Origin: Rhodopseudomonas palustris
GTDB taxonomy: Bacteria; Pseudomonadota; Alphaproteobacteria; Rhizobiales; Xanthobacteraceae
Direction: 5' to 3'
Length of the DNA: 64,000 nt
Assembly (NCBI RefSeq): GCF_013415845.1
Contig: NZ_CP058907.1
Coordinates: 3,534,001 to 3,598,000, forward strand
Shown here piece after piece: positions 48,334 through 64,000 of the stretch; position 1 is the stretch's first letter, and every line of letters begins with the position of its first letter. A program made the translations under genes and the position numbers. The notes beneath the pieces were generated by a model. That model did not search any database. It was given only the letters and a program-made list of their open reading frames with translations, and was not told where the DNA came from.

Positions 48334-50397
48334 TTAGTCGCCGTCCTCTTCGTCGTCGACCTTGTCGAAGAACGAATAGCGCAGGCTGTCGGCGTCGCTG
48401 TACCACTGGCCCGGGCCCCTGCCCGCCTTCACCGCCAGCTCCCACAGGGCGTCGCCGCAATCGTTGCGATGCACCGACAGATCGAAGCCGTTGTTGAAGA
48501 ACAGCTCCGACCACTCCCACCAGGTGCCGAGCTTCTTGACGCCGCGCAGCAGGTCGTAGCGGTCGATCACGCCCGGATCCATGTCGCTGGTCACCGAGCC
48601 GAATATCACGCCGGTGCGCGCGACACGGTGCAGGTCGCGGATCGCCTTGACGACGCGGTTCTCCGCGAGGTGGCAAAGGCTGGTCTCAAACACGAAGTCG
48701 AACTCTTCGTCTGCAAACGGCAGTTCGACGACCGAGCCGAGCTTGTTGTAGGGCTTCAGCGCCTCCGGGGTCTTGCCGTGGATATAGCGGTTGTTCTCGA
48801 CGCCGTAGGCATCGATGCCGCGCTCACGCAGCGCGCCGACCAGCTCGCCGCTGGCGGACCCGGCGACCAGCAGCTTGTAGCCGCCCGGCTTGTCCCACAC
48901 CGTCTTGATGGTCTGGATCAGATAGTCCGGATCGGTGAACCGGCTCCAGACTTCGCGATACGGGCCCTGGTTGCGATAGTTCTCGAAATAGTCGCGGTCG
49001 ATCTTATCGGAGACCGGCTTGCCGTCCTGGGCGCGGGCGCGGCGCAGCTTCATCGTCTCGGTGACGATGATGTCGGTGGCGGCGTCCGAGGAGTCGAGCA
49101 GGCCGTTCAGCGTCGAATCGAACAGATAGTCGCCGACGATCACGAAGCCCGGATGGTTCTTCGGCTCGGGGCGATGGTTGGTCATCACGTCGCGCACCGG
49201 CAAGCCGCCGGGGATGCAGTTCACCGACGACAGCCAGCGATGGGTCTTGCCCTCGAGGAAATGCCCGCGGACGTCGCCGAGTTCGGCCGGCAACGACTTC
49301 AGCGCCAGCTCGATCAGCTCGTTGTCGGTCAGGTTGGAGAACGCCAGCGCGTCCGAGCCCGCGATCAGGAAGTTGAGCACGCCGTATTTGCCAACGTCGT
49401 GGCGCGAGCCTTCGTTGTAAACGCAGCAGCCGCCGAACGCTTCCGACATGAACCAGGAGCCCGGGATCTTGTCTCCCCAGAACGGGGAATCGAACAGCAT
49501 CGAGATCCGCAGGTAGTGCGCCGGGCGATCGAAATAGGAGACGTGCTTGACCATCGCCTTGCGCAGCTGCTCGTTGCCCCAGCTCAGCGTGGCGAGCCAA
49601 TTGTGAGGCAGGCACATCAGCACGAGGTCGAAGTCGCGCGTTTCCGGCCCCTTGCCGTTCATCATGTTCAGCTCATAGCGGCCGCTCTCGGTCTTGCCGA
49701 CCTTGAGGACGCGGTGATTGAACTGGATGTCGGCGTCGATCTCCGAGCGCAGGCACTCGATCAGCTGCTCGTTGCCGTTCTGGATCGAATACAGGCCGAT
49801 ATAGCCGTCGATATCCATCACGAAGTTCTTGAGCGCGTTGAGGCCGTTGGTGTTGTGGCTCTCGGTGGCGATGTCGGACTTCGCCATCACCTTGAAGAAG
49901 CGCTTGGCGGTGGAGTCCTCGATTTCCTTGTCGAGCAGTTGCTCGCAATTGGTCCAGGCCCAGGGGTGTTCGTTGTCGTGCGCGCCGACGCCCTCGTAAT
50001 ACTGGGTCGGCGTCATCTGCTCGGTGCACTTCTTGCGGAACGCGACGATCGCCTCGGCGGTCTTGTCGCCGTACTTCTTGCGCATGCCGGGGACGTCGTT
50101 GAGCAGCTCGCCGTCGAGCTGCACCTGCTCGGCATCCATCGGAATGGTCTGCAGGCCGAAGTGCTGCACCAGTTCCCGCAGCGGATCCGGACCGGTCATC
50201 GAGTAGTCGTACAACTCGGCGACGCCGGCCTCGTACATCGCCGGCGCGGTTTCGAATTTCTGGGTGACGATCTTGCCGCCGAGCCGATCGGAGGCTTCGA
50301 AGATGGTGACCTTGCACAGGCCCCCGAGCTTTCGTTTGAGATACCAGGCGCTCATCAAACCGCCCGGGCCGCCACCTACGATTGCAAGGTCAAACAT
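48334..50397 (-). CDS. amine-oxidase-like flavoprotein fused to a methyltransferase-like domain
   Basis: 687 residues. The N-terminal half (1-455) starts FDLAIVGGGPGGLMSAWYLKRKL, with FEASDRLGGKI for the FAD ribose and NHPGFVIVGDYLFDSTLNGLLDSSDAA closing the FAD site, as in NAD(P)-binding flavin amine oxidases and phytoene-desaturase relatives. The C-terminal part (about 500-650) resembles a class I methyltransferase: YKLLVAGSASGELVGALRERGIDAYGVENN, then LPFADEEFDFVFETSLCHL. The canonical DxGxGxG is replaced by AGSASGE, so binding of S-adenosylmethionine is not certain. The C-terminus VDDEEDGD is acidic, as in the neighbouring exporter. The two genes may form a small biosynthesis-export unit. 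Confidence 0.85.
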   Translation of the reverse strand: MFDLAIVGGGPGGLMSAWYLKRKLGGLCKVTIFEASDRLGGKIVTQKFETAPAMYEAGVAELYDYSMTGPDPLRELVQHFGLQTIPMDAEQVQLDGELLNDVPGMRKKYGDKTAEAIVAFRKKCTEQMTPTQYYEGVGAHDNEHPWAWTNCEQLLDKEIEDSTAKRFFKVMAKSDIATESHNTNGLNALKNFVMDIDGYIGLYSIQNGNEQLIECLRSEIDADIQFNHRVLKVGKTESGRYELNMMNGKGPETRDFDLVLMCLPHNWLATLSWGNEQLRKAMVKHVSYFDRPAHYLRISMLFDSPFWGDKIPGSWFMSEAFGGCCVYNEGSRHDVGKYGVLNFLIAGSDALAFSNLTDNELIELALKSLPAELGDVRGHFLEGKTHRWLSSVNCIPGGLPVRDVMTNHRPEPKNHPGFVIVGDYLFDSTLNGLLDSSDAATDIIVTETMKLRRARAQDGKPVSDKIDRDYFENYRNQGPYREVWSRFTDPDYLIQTIKTVWDKPGGYKLLVAGSASGELVGALRERGIDAYGVENNRYIHGKTPEALKPYNKLGSVVELPFADEEFDFVFETSLCHLAENRVVKAIRDLHRVARTGVIFGSVTSDMDPGVIDRYDLLRGVKKLGTWWEWSELFFNNGFDLSVHRNDCGDALWELAVKAGRGPGQWYSDADSLRYSFFDKVDDEEDGD

Positions 50398-50699
50398 GGT
50401 GCTCTTTCAACATCCCGCGGCATCGATCGCCACGCAGCGTGTCTCTGCTCCGCGCCGTCGGTCGAGGCGTGATTCTCCGAGAAAATCAGCGTGACTTCAG
50501 CGACTTGGGGCTGGTTTTGACGGCGAAACGGCGCCCCTGTGCCGGATTCCCGTCGTTCGGCATACAGCAAGGCGCCTTTCACCTGAAGGGAAGATGAACA
50601 ACCCGTAAGGTGGCCGCAAAAGGCACGGAATGCGGCCCAGATATGAGAAAGGCCGGCACAAGGCCGGCCCTTCCCAGGATTGAATAGCAGAAGCGAACG
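50398..50699. other. intergenic region between rpoC and the flavoprotein gene
   Basis: About 300 bp. It contains the rpoBC terminator at its rpoC side and otherwise no gene. A promoter for the flavoprotein gene should lie near 50400-50500 on the minus strand. Confidence 0.5.
50643..50669 (-). terminator. intrinsic terminator of rpoBC
   Basis: On the minus strand GGCCGGC-CTTGT-GCCGGCC followed by TTTCTC. Thirty bases after the rpoC stop. Confidence 0.85.
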
Positions 50700-54902
<4,203 letters not shown>

Positions 54903-55044
54903 CGCCATCTCCTCGCGTGCCGGTCGTCACCAGCCGCAAAATCGGAATTCCAGAGGCCCTCCCCGTCGCGCGCGTGACGCTAGCGCGGCGGAGACACCCG
55001 GCGGCCGGCGCAAAAGCGCACGCCGCCGGGCTTGACGCGTTGAG

Positions 55045-59169
<4,125 letters not shown>

Positions 59170-59634
59170 CGTGGCCTCTCGTTTCGTCGCCCGGTGGGGC
59201 GAACCTTCCGGAGCACGAGCCGCCTCGCCCCCGGGTTGAATACCGAACATCCGAAATTCAGGAGCCAGAGTTCAGGAACCAAATCCTAAGTCGGCTCAGC
59301 ACTAATTCCGAACGCAAAATAACGCGCGGGGCGCTGCCGCACCCGCCCGTCGAAAACCTCATCGTCACAGACAGAAAAAGCCCGAAATTGCCGATTCTCC
59401 CAGAGGCTGCGCGGACACATTACCACGTCCTCGCGCCTGCGCTTTCGTGCTGCCGGACCAATATGGGACGGCAATGTGGAGATTCGAGGGGTTGTCCCCG
59501 TACCTTTCCACACATTCCTGTGACGGCTCGTCCGGGCACACCGCAGCCCGCCTTGCCGTTGCCGCCCGGACCCGAGGGCCCGAACCGCGATCGTGCCGGA
59601 CCCGGGAGACCCGGGCCCGGCGAAACCGATCGGC
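59170..59634. other. rplL-rpoB intergenic region
   Basis: About 465 bp. On the minus strand a GC-rich hairpin (cccggg pairs at 59601-59615) lies within 34 bases of the rplL stop, without a T run. This is the position of the partial terminator in E. coli, so attenuation before rpoB is possible. No gene was recognised. Confidence 0.5.
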
Positions 59635-60012
<378 letters not shown>

Positions 60013-60067
60013 TGAATCAGTTCCTTACGGGTATCAGTTCGAACCAGGGTTGATTGGGAGTGAAGCG

Positions 60068-60586
60068 TCAGGCCGCTTCGCTTTTGGAGGCATAGGCCTG
60101 AACCACGCGGGCCAGCTTCGCAGCTGGAGCGGTGGTGACCTGCGCGATCTTGGTCGCCGGGGCCTGGACGAGGCCGACCAGCTTGGCGCGCAGTTCATCG
60201 AGCGACGGCAGCGAGGCGAGAGCCTTGACGCCATCGACGTTCAGGACGGTTGTGCCCATCGAACCGCCGAGAATGACGAACTTCTCGTTCGCCTTGGCGA
60301 ATTCGACGGCAACTTTCGGCGCCGCCACCGGATCGCTAGATGTAGCGATCACAGTCGGCCCCTTCAGCAGGGGGCCGATGGCTGCGACGTCGGTGCCTTC
60401 AAGAGCAATTTTGGCGAGACGGTTCTTCGAAACCTTCACCGAGGCGCCCGCCTGCTTCATCTGCTGACGCAGCTTCTGCATCTGGGCAACGGTGAGGCCG
60501 GAATAGTGAGCGACGATCGCGACGCTGGTGGTCTGGAACAGACCATTCAGCGATTCGACCGCCTCTTTTTTTGCCGCTCTTTCCAC
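60068..60586 (-). CDS. rplJ: 50S ribosomal protein L10
   Basis: 172 residues from GTG at 60586 ([43 protein letters not shown]), with GGAGAGAGCTTGCT just upstream; the in-frame sequence further upstream is unlike the family. [16 protein letters not shown] and [18 protein letters not shown] are conserved. The C-terminal helix that binds L7/L12 dimers ends YASKSEAA. Confidence 0.97.
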   Translation of the reverse strand: MERAAKKEAVESLNGLFQTTSVAIVAHYSGLTVAQMQKLRQQMKQAGASVKVSKNRLAKIALEGTDVAAIGPLLKGPTVIATSSDPVAAPKVAVEFAKANEKFVILGGSMGTTVLNVDGVKALASLPSLDELRAKLVGLVQAPATKIAQVTTAPAAKLARVVQAYASKSEAA

Positions 60587-61487
60587 AGCAAGCTCTCTCC
60601 GGTTGGCGGTCCCTGCGAGCAGGACCACCGGGTTGCACCCACCGTCCCGCTCCAACCCGACCCCGAGGCACAAGCCTCCAAGGACACGTAGGGCGAGACG
60701 ATCGTGAATTGCCTGCCCTCCCGAACCGACTCCGGCTGATCGCCTTCGCCCGAACGGGGTGTCGAGGTTCGAACCCTATCCGCATCCCGCCGCCCGCAGC
60801 GTCGGGATACAAAATCCGGTCTTCACCCGTCTATGCAGGCCGTATGATTAAGCCTCTGAGGAAACGATTGCTTCCGCTTCGGCGCCTGCAGTCTCGGACA
60901 GGACCGAGATCGTTCTGGCAAACAGTCCGGCGAGCCGGCCTATCGACCTTTCCGATCCCTGCTCGCATTCCGATCGAGCGACAATGTCCTGCATCCTTCA
61001 GCGATCCGGGTGGATGAGTTGAAGGAACAGTCTCCTATCGATCAGGTCATTGGAATGCGCGCACGGGCGCGCCAGCCACAGCCGGCACGCCCGGAGCGGG
61101 GTGTTTAGCGAGTCTTAATGCGCTTGCCAAGAGCAAACTTCGCCAATCGGCACGATTTTGGCATAGGGGGCCCTCCCTAGGGGGCCTCGGTCGCAGCGGC
61201 TGAGTGAATCCTGCCGGATCGAGCCGGGCCGCGCAAGCCTCCCGGTCAACAGACCCCCCCTTCCGAACAAGGGGCGCCGGCCTCGGCGCAGGATCCAATC
61301 GGCTCGTCGAGCAGTTTCTGACCAAAGCAGGCGCGTCTCCCTCACCCGGAAGACGAGGCTAAGCTCGCCAGCTCATCTTCAGCGGTATGATGAGCTAAGA
61401 CCACCATGTCCTTGTCGCGGCTGCGGGTTCAGCCCCTGACCTGGAAGCAAATCCGGGCCAGTTGGCGCTGGCGTTGGGTCGGAGCTG
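60587..61487 (-). promoter_or_regulatory. leader and promoter region of rplJL, no gene
   Basis: About 900 bp separating the 2-hydroxyacid dehydrogenase gene from rplJ. No coding frame has recognisable content. It would hold the L10-binding leader that autoregulates rplJL in many bacteria, but I did not identify the structure. Confidence 0.45.
61102..61130 (-). promoter_or_regulatory. candidate promoter of rplJL-rpoBC
   Basis: On the minus strand TTGGCA (61125-61130), 17 bases, TAAACA (61102-61107). It gives a leader of about 510 nt to rplJ. Confidence 0.4.
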
Positions 61488-62438
61488 TTACCCCTGCACC
61501 GGATACGGCAGCGGCTTCCCCGCGAAGAACGCCGCAAGATTGGCGATGACGCAGTCCTGCATCGCGCGGTGGGCTTCCTGGGTGTGACCGCCGATATGCG
61601 GCGTCAACACCACGTTCGGAAACTCGGCCAGCGCATCCGGCGCGTAGGGCTCCAAGGCGAAGACGTCGAGACCTGCCCCGGCGATCGTGCCGTCGGCCAG
61701 CGCGGCGATCAGCGCGGCCTGATCGATCACCGAACCGCGGGAGATGTTGACCACCACGCCGTTCGGCCCGAGCCGCTTCAGCATGCCGGCATCGATGATC
61801 TTTTCGGTATCCGGGCCGGCGCGGACCGCGACCAGCAGCACGTCGCACCAGTCGACCAATTCGCCGAGATCGCCGACATAGCGATACGGCACGTCGTGAC
61901 GGCTGCGGCTGTGATAGGCGACTTCGGTCTCGAAGCCGGAGACGCGGGCAGCGATCTTGCGGCCGATCTCGCCGATGCCATAGACGCCGACCTTGGCACC
62001 GGTCAGTCCGCGCGGCGGCTTCAGCATCGGCGACGGCTTTGCTCCGGACCACCCCCCGGCCCGCACGTAAGCGTCGGCCGGCAGCACGCGGCGCATCAAA
62101 GCGAGCAACAGCGCCAGCGCCAGATCGGCTACTGCCGAGGCATTCGCCGCCGGGCTGTTGCCGACCACGATGCCGCGCTCGGCAGCGGCTTTGAGATCGA
62201 CCCCGTCGTAGCCGGTGCCGTAGCAGACCACCGCGCCGAGCGCCGGCAGCATGTCGAAGGTCTCGCGGCCGAGCGGCTGGCCGCCCATCGTCAGCAGCGC
62301 GCGGACGTCGGCGAGCTCAGTGGCACTGAAAACCTGATCAGCGGGCTTGCCGGCGGTCTCCAGCAGCTCGAACTGCTCGGCGAATCTCCCCAGCATCGAC
62401 CGGCCAAACCGCGACGCGACCAGAACCTTGTCGGCCAT
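61488..62438 (-). CDS. D-isomer-specific 2-hydroxyacid dehydrogenase
   Basis: 316 residues from the ATG at 62438 (MADKVLVASRFGRSM), with GAGG seven bases upstream; an ATG at 62450 has no ribosome-binding site. The NAD site is KVGVYGIGEIGRKIA (GxGxxG). Catalytic residues follow family positions: Arg in LLVAVRAGPDTEKII, Glu in the region after GTIAGAGLDVFALEPY, and His in TPHIGGHTQEAH. The substrate range (glyoxylate/hydroxypyruvate-like) is unknown. It sits between rplA and rplJ, splitting the usual rplKAJL order. Confidence 0.93.
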   Translation of the reverse strand: MADKVLVASRFGRSMLGRFAEQFELLETAGKPADQVFSATELADVRALLTMGGQPLGRETFDMLPALGAVVCYGTGYDGVDLKAAAERGIVVGNSPAANASAVADLALALLLALMRRVLPADAYVRAGGWSGAKPSPMLKPPRGLTGAKVGVYGIGEIGRKIAARVSGFETEVAYHSRSRHDVPYRYVGDLGELVDWCDVLLVAVRAGPDTEKIIDAGMLKRLGPNGVVVNISRGSVIDQAALIAALADGTIAGAGLDVFALEPYAPDALAEFPNVVLTPHIGGHTQEAHRAMQDCVIANLAAFFAGKPLPYPVQG

Positions 62439-62537
62439 TCCTGCCCTCATGTTTGTTATTGTTTTACGAGCAAACAAAAAGGGCGAACGGGTTGCCCCGT
62501 CCGCCCTCTTCAAATCGTCATCGTCCGGGCAACGGAC

Positions 62538-63227
62538 TTAGTGGACGGTGCCCGGCTCGACCTTCACGCCGGGGCCCATGGTCGAGGACACCGCGACGCG
62601 CTGAATGTAAGTGCCCTTGGCGCCGCTCGGCTTGGCCTTGTTGACCGCGTCCGCGAGCGCCTTGATGTTCTCCACCAGCTTGTCGGCATCGAACGAGGCC
62701 TTGCCGACGCCAGCCTGGATGATACCGGCCTTCTCGACGCGGAACTCGACCGAACCGCCCTTGGCGCCCTTGACCGCGCCGGCGACGTCCATGGTCACCG
62801 TGCCGATCTTCGGGTTCGGCATCATGCCGCGCGGGCCGAGCACCTTACCGAGGCGGCCGACCAGGGGCATCATGTCCGGGGTCGCGATGCAGCGGTCGAA
62901 GTTGATGTTGCCGGCCTGAACCTGCTCCACCAGATCCTCCGCGCCGACGACGTCGGCGCCCGCGGCCTTGGCTTCGTCCGCCTTGGCGCCGCGCGCGAAC
63001 ACGCCGACGCGCACGGTGCGGCCGGTGCCGTTCGGCAGCATGACCACGCCGCGGACCATCTGGTCAGCGTGGCGCGGATCGACGCCGAGGTTGATCGCGA
63101 CCTCGATGGTCTCGTCGAACTTCGAGATGGCGCGCTCCTTGACCAGCTTCACCGCCTCGTCGAGCGGATACAGCTTGGTGCGGTCGATGCCTTCCCGGAT
63201 CTTCTTCAGACGCTTACCGATTGCCAT
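62538..63227 (-). CDS. rplA: 50S ribosomal protein L1
   Basis: 229 residues: [60 protein letters not shown], then [21 protein letters not shown] and the final [19 protein letters not shown] end, all conserved. L1 forms the mobile stalk at the E site. Seven bases after the rplK stop. Confidence 0.99.
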   Translation of the reverse strand: MAIGKRLKKIREGIDRTKLYPLDEAVKLVKERAISKFDETIEVAINLGVDPRHADQMVRGVVMLPNGTGRTVRVGVFARGAKADEAKAAGADVVGAEDLVEQVQAGNINFDRCIATPDMMPLVGRLGKVLGPRGMMPNPKIGTVTMDVAGAVKGAKGGSVEFRVEKAGIIQAGVGKASFDADKLVENIKALADAVNKAKPSGAKGTYIQRVAVSSTMGPGVKVEPGTVH

Positions 63228-63234
63228 GTTCGCC

Positions 63235-63663
63235 TTACCCCTCGACCCGCAGGCCCATCGAACGGGCAGAGCCCTCGACCATGCGCATGGCCGACTCGAC
63301 GGTGTCGCAATTGAGATCCTTCATCTTCTTCTCAGCAATCTCACGCACCTGGGCGGAGGTCACCTTGCCGGCGAAGTCACGGCCCGGCAGCTTGGAGCCG
63401 GACTGGATCTTGGCCGCCTGCTTGAGGAAGTAGGACATCGGCGGGGTCTTCATCTCGAAGGTGAACGACCGATCGGCGTAGATCGTGATCACCACCGGAA
63501 TCGGCGTGTTCTTCTCTTCCTTCTGGGTCTGCGCGTTGAACGCCTTGCAGAACTCCATGATGTTGAGGCCGCGCTGACCAAGCGCGGGACCGATCGGAGG
63601 CGACGGGTTCGCCGCTCCGGCCGGCACCTGCAACTTCAGGTATCCGGTCACTTTCTTTGCCAT
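63235..63663 (-). CDS. rplK: 50S ribosomal protein L11
   Basis: 142 residues: [46 protein letters not shown] with the Pro-rich segment contacted by thiostrepton, and the rRNA-binding C-terminal domain ending [11 protein letters not shown]. Follows nusG after 221 bp containing a palindromic repeat. Confidence 0.99.
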   Translation of the reverse strand: MAKKVTGYLKLQVPAGAANPSPPIGPALGQRGLNIMEFCKAFNAQTQKEEKNTPIPVVITIYADRSFTFEMKTPPMSYFLKQAAKIQSGSKLPGRDFAGKVTSAQVREIAEKKMKDLNCDTVESAMRMVEGSARSMGLRVEG

Positions 63664-63788
63664 ACCAACTCTCCTGTTGCCGGCGAACCGGCGGTTTCAG
63701 GTTCGTGGTGGGGCGCCTTCCGATGACTGGCGATCACCGGCACGCCTCCCACGCCTCTCAGAGCAGAGCCTCCGCCCCACCCTCTTCC

Positions 63789-63877
63789 GTCATGCCCTGA
63801 CTTGATCCGGGCATCCATCCATTTCGCAAGAGTGTTGCGAAGAAGGTGGATTGCCGGGTCAAGCCCGGCAATGACAG
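63789..63877. repeat. dispersed inverted repeat between nusG and rplK
   Basis: Arms gtcatgccctgacttgatcc, gggcatccatcc and ggtggattgccg, ggtcaagcccggcaatgac are complementary over most of 30 bases, with a short AT-richer loop (atttcgcaagagtgttgcgaagaa) that itself forms a small hairpin. Confidence 0.75.
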
Positions 63878-63884
63878 TGCCCGA

Positions 63885-64000
63885 TCAGACCTTTTCGACC
63901 TGACCGAATTCCAGTTCGACCGGGGTCGCACGGCCGAAGATCGACACCGCGACCTTCACGCGCGAACGCGCCTCGTCGATTTCCTCGACCACGCCGGAGA
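63885..64000 (-). CDS. nusG: transcription termination/antitermination protein NusG, C-terminal end only
   Basis: Only the last 38 codons lie in the window ([37 protein letters not shown] and a stop). This is the end of the KOW domain that binds Rho or S10/NusE. The position before rplK-rplA agrees with the usual secE-nusG-rplKA order. Confidence 0.93.
   Translation of the reverse strand, partial: SGVVEEIDEARSRVKVAVSIFGRATPVELEFGQVEKV

Noticed and set aside
63664..63884. tRNA gene near nusG/rplK (tRNA-Trp is often close to secE-nusG)
   Set aside because: No cloverleaf or CCA-like end was found; the region is a palindromic repeat.

Overview
The window reads as a chromosomal segment of an alphaproteobacterium of the Bradyrhizobium/Rhodopseudomonas group, most like Rhodopseudomonas palustris. 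The reasons are the high GC content, the gene order and protein sequences of the ribosomal and RNA-polymerase clusters, the many GC-rich dispersed palindromic repeats between genes, and the accessory gene families (LivK-like binding proteins, hybrid PAS kinases, GGDEF-EAL proteins). The species is inferred; no 16S gene lies in the window.

Layout. 1-2406: an ATP12-type F1 assembly chaperone (cut by the window edge), a small secreted protein and an RluA-type pseudouridine synthase. 2407-6724: an accessory island holding a truncated palindromic repeat, a complete IS481-family element, an IS3-family remnant directly at its right end, a two-gene AAA ATPase + TOPRIM-like module of lower GC (the best candidate for an uncharacterised defence system), and a multiply frameshifted OmpA-domain pseudogene. 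6725-19477: ordinary metabolic and regulatory genes: nitroreductase, hybrid histidine kinase, amino-acid-type ABC binding protein, YjbQ, GGDEF-EAL, RarA, HtrA/DegP protease, a divergent HxlR regulator/quinone oxidoreductase pair, and an SDR.

19594-39420 is one long block on the minus strand: str (rpsL-rpsG-fusA-tuf), S10 (rpsJ to rpsQ), spc (rplN to secY-adk) and alpha (rpsM-rpsK-rpoA-rplQ), with a promoter candidate about 400 nt upstream of rpsL and a clear terminator after rplQ. Adenylate kinase, encoded inside it, carries a histone-H1-like Lys/Ala tail of about 170 residues. 39844-50397 is a second accessory stretch: an exported protein of unknown function, a Zn/Cd/Pb-type P1B ATPase divergent from a MerR regulator, an MFS transporter, a divergent VOC/MarR pair, an ABC exporter with long acidic runs, and an amine-oxidase-like flavoprotein fused to a methyltransferase-like domain.

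50643-64000 is the rpoC-rpoB-rplL-rplJ-(2-hydroxyacid dehydrogenase)-rplA-rplK-nusG block, also on the minus strand and running off the window inside nusG. Within the two information-processing blocks the genes supply ribosomal proteins, elongation factors, the core RNA polymerase subunits, the translocon and adenylate kinase. Palindromic repeats sit in several of the intergenic gaps, including gaps inside these essential operons. No rRNA, tRNA or CRISPR array was recognised.
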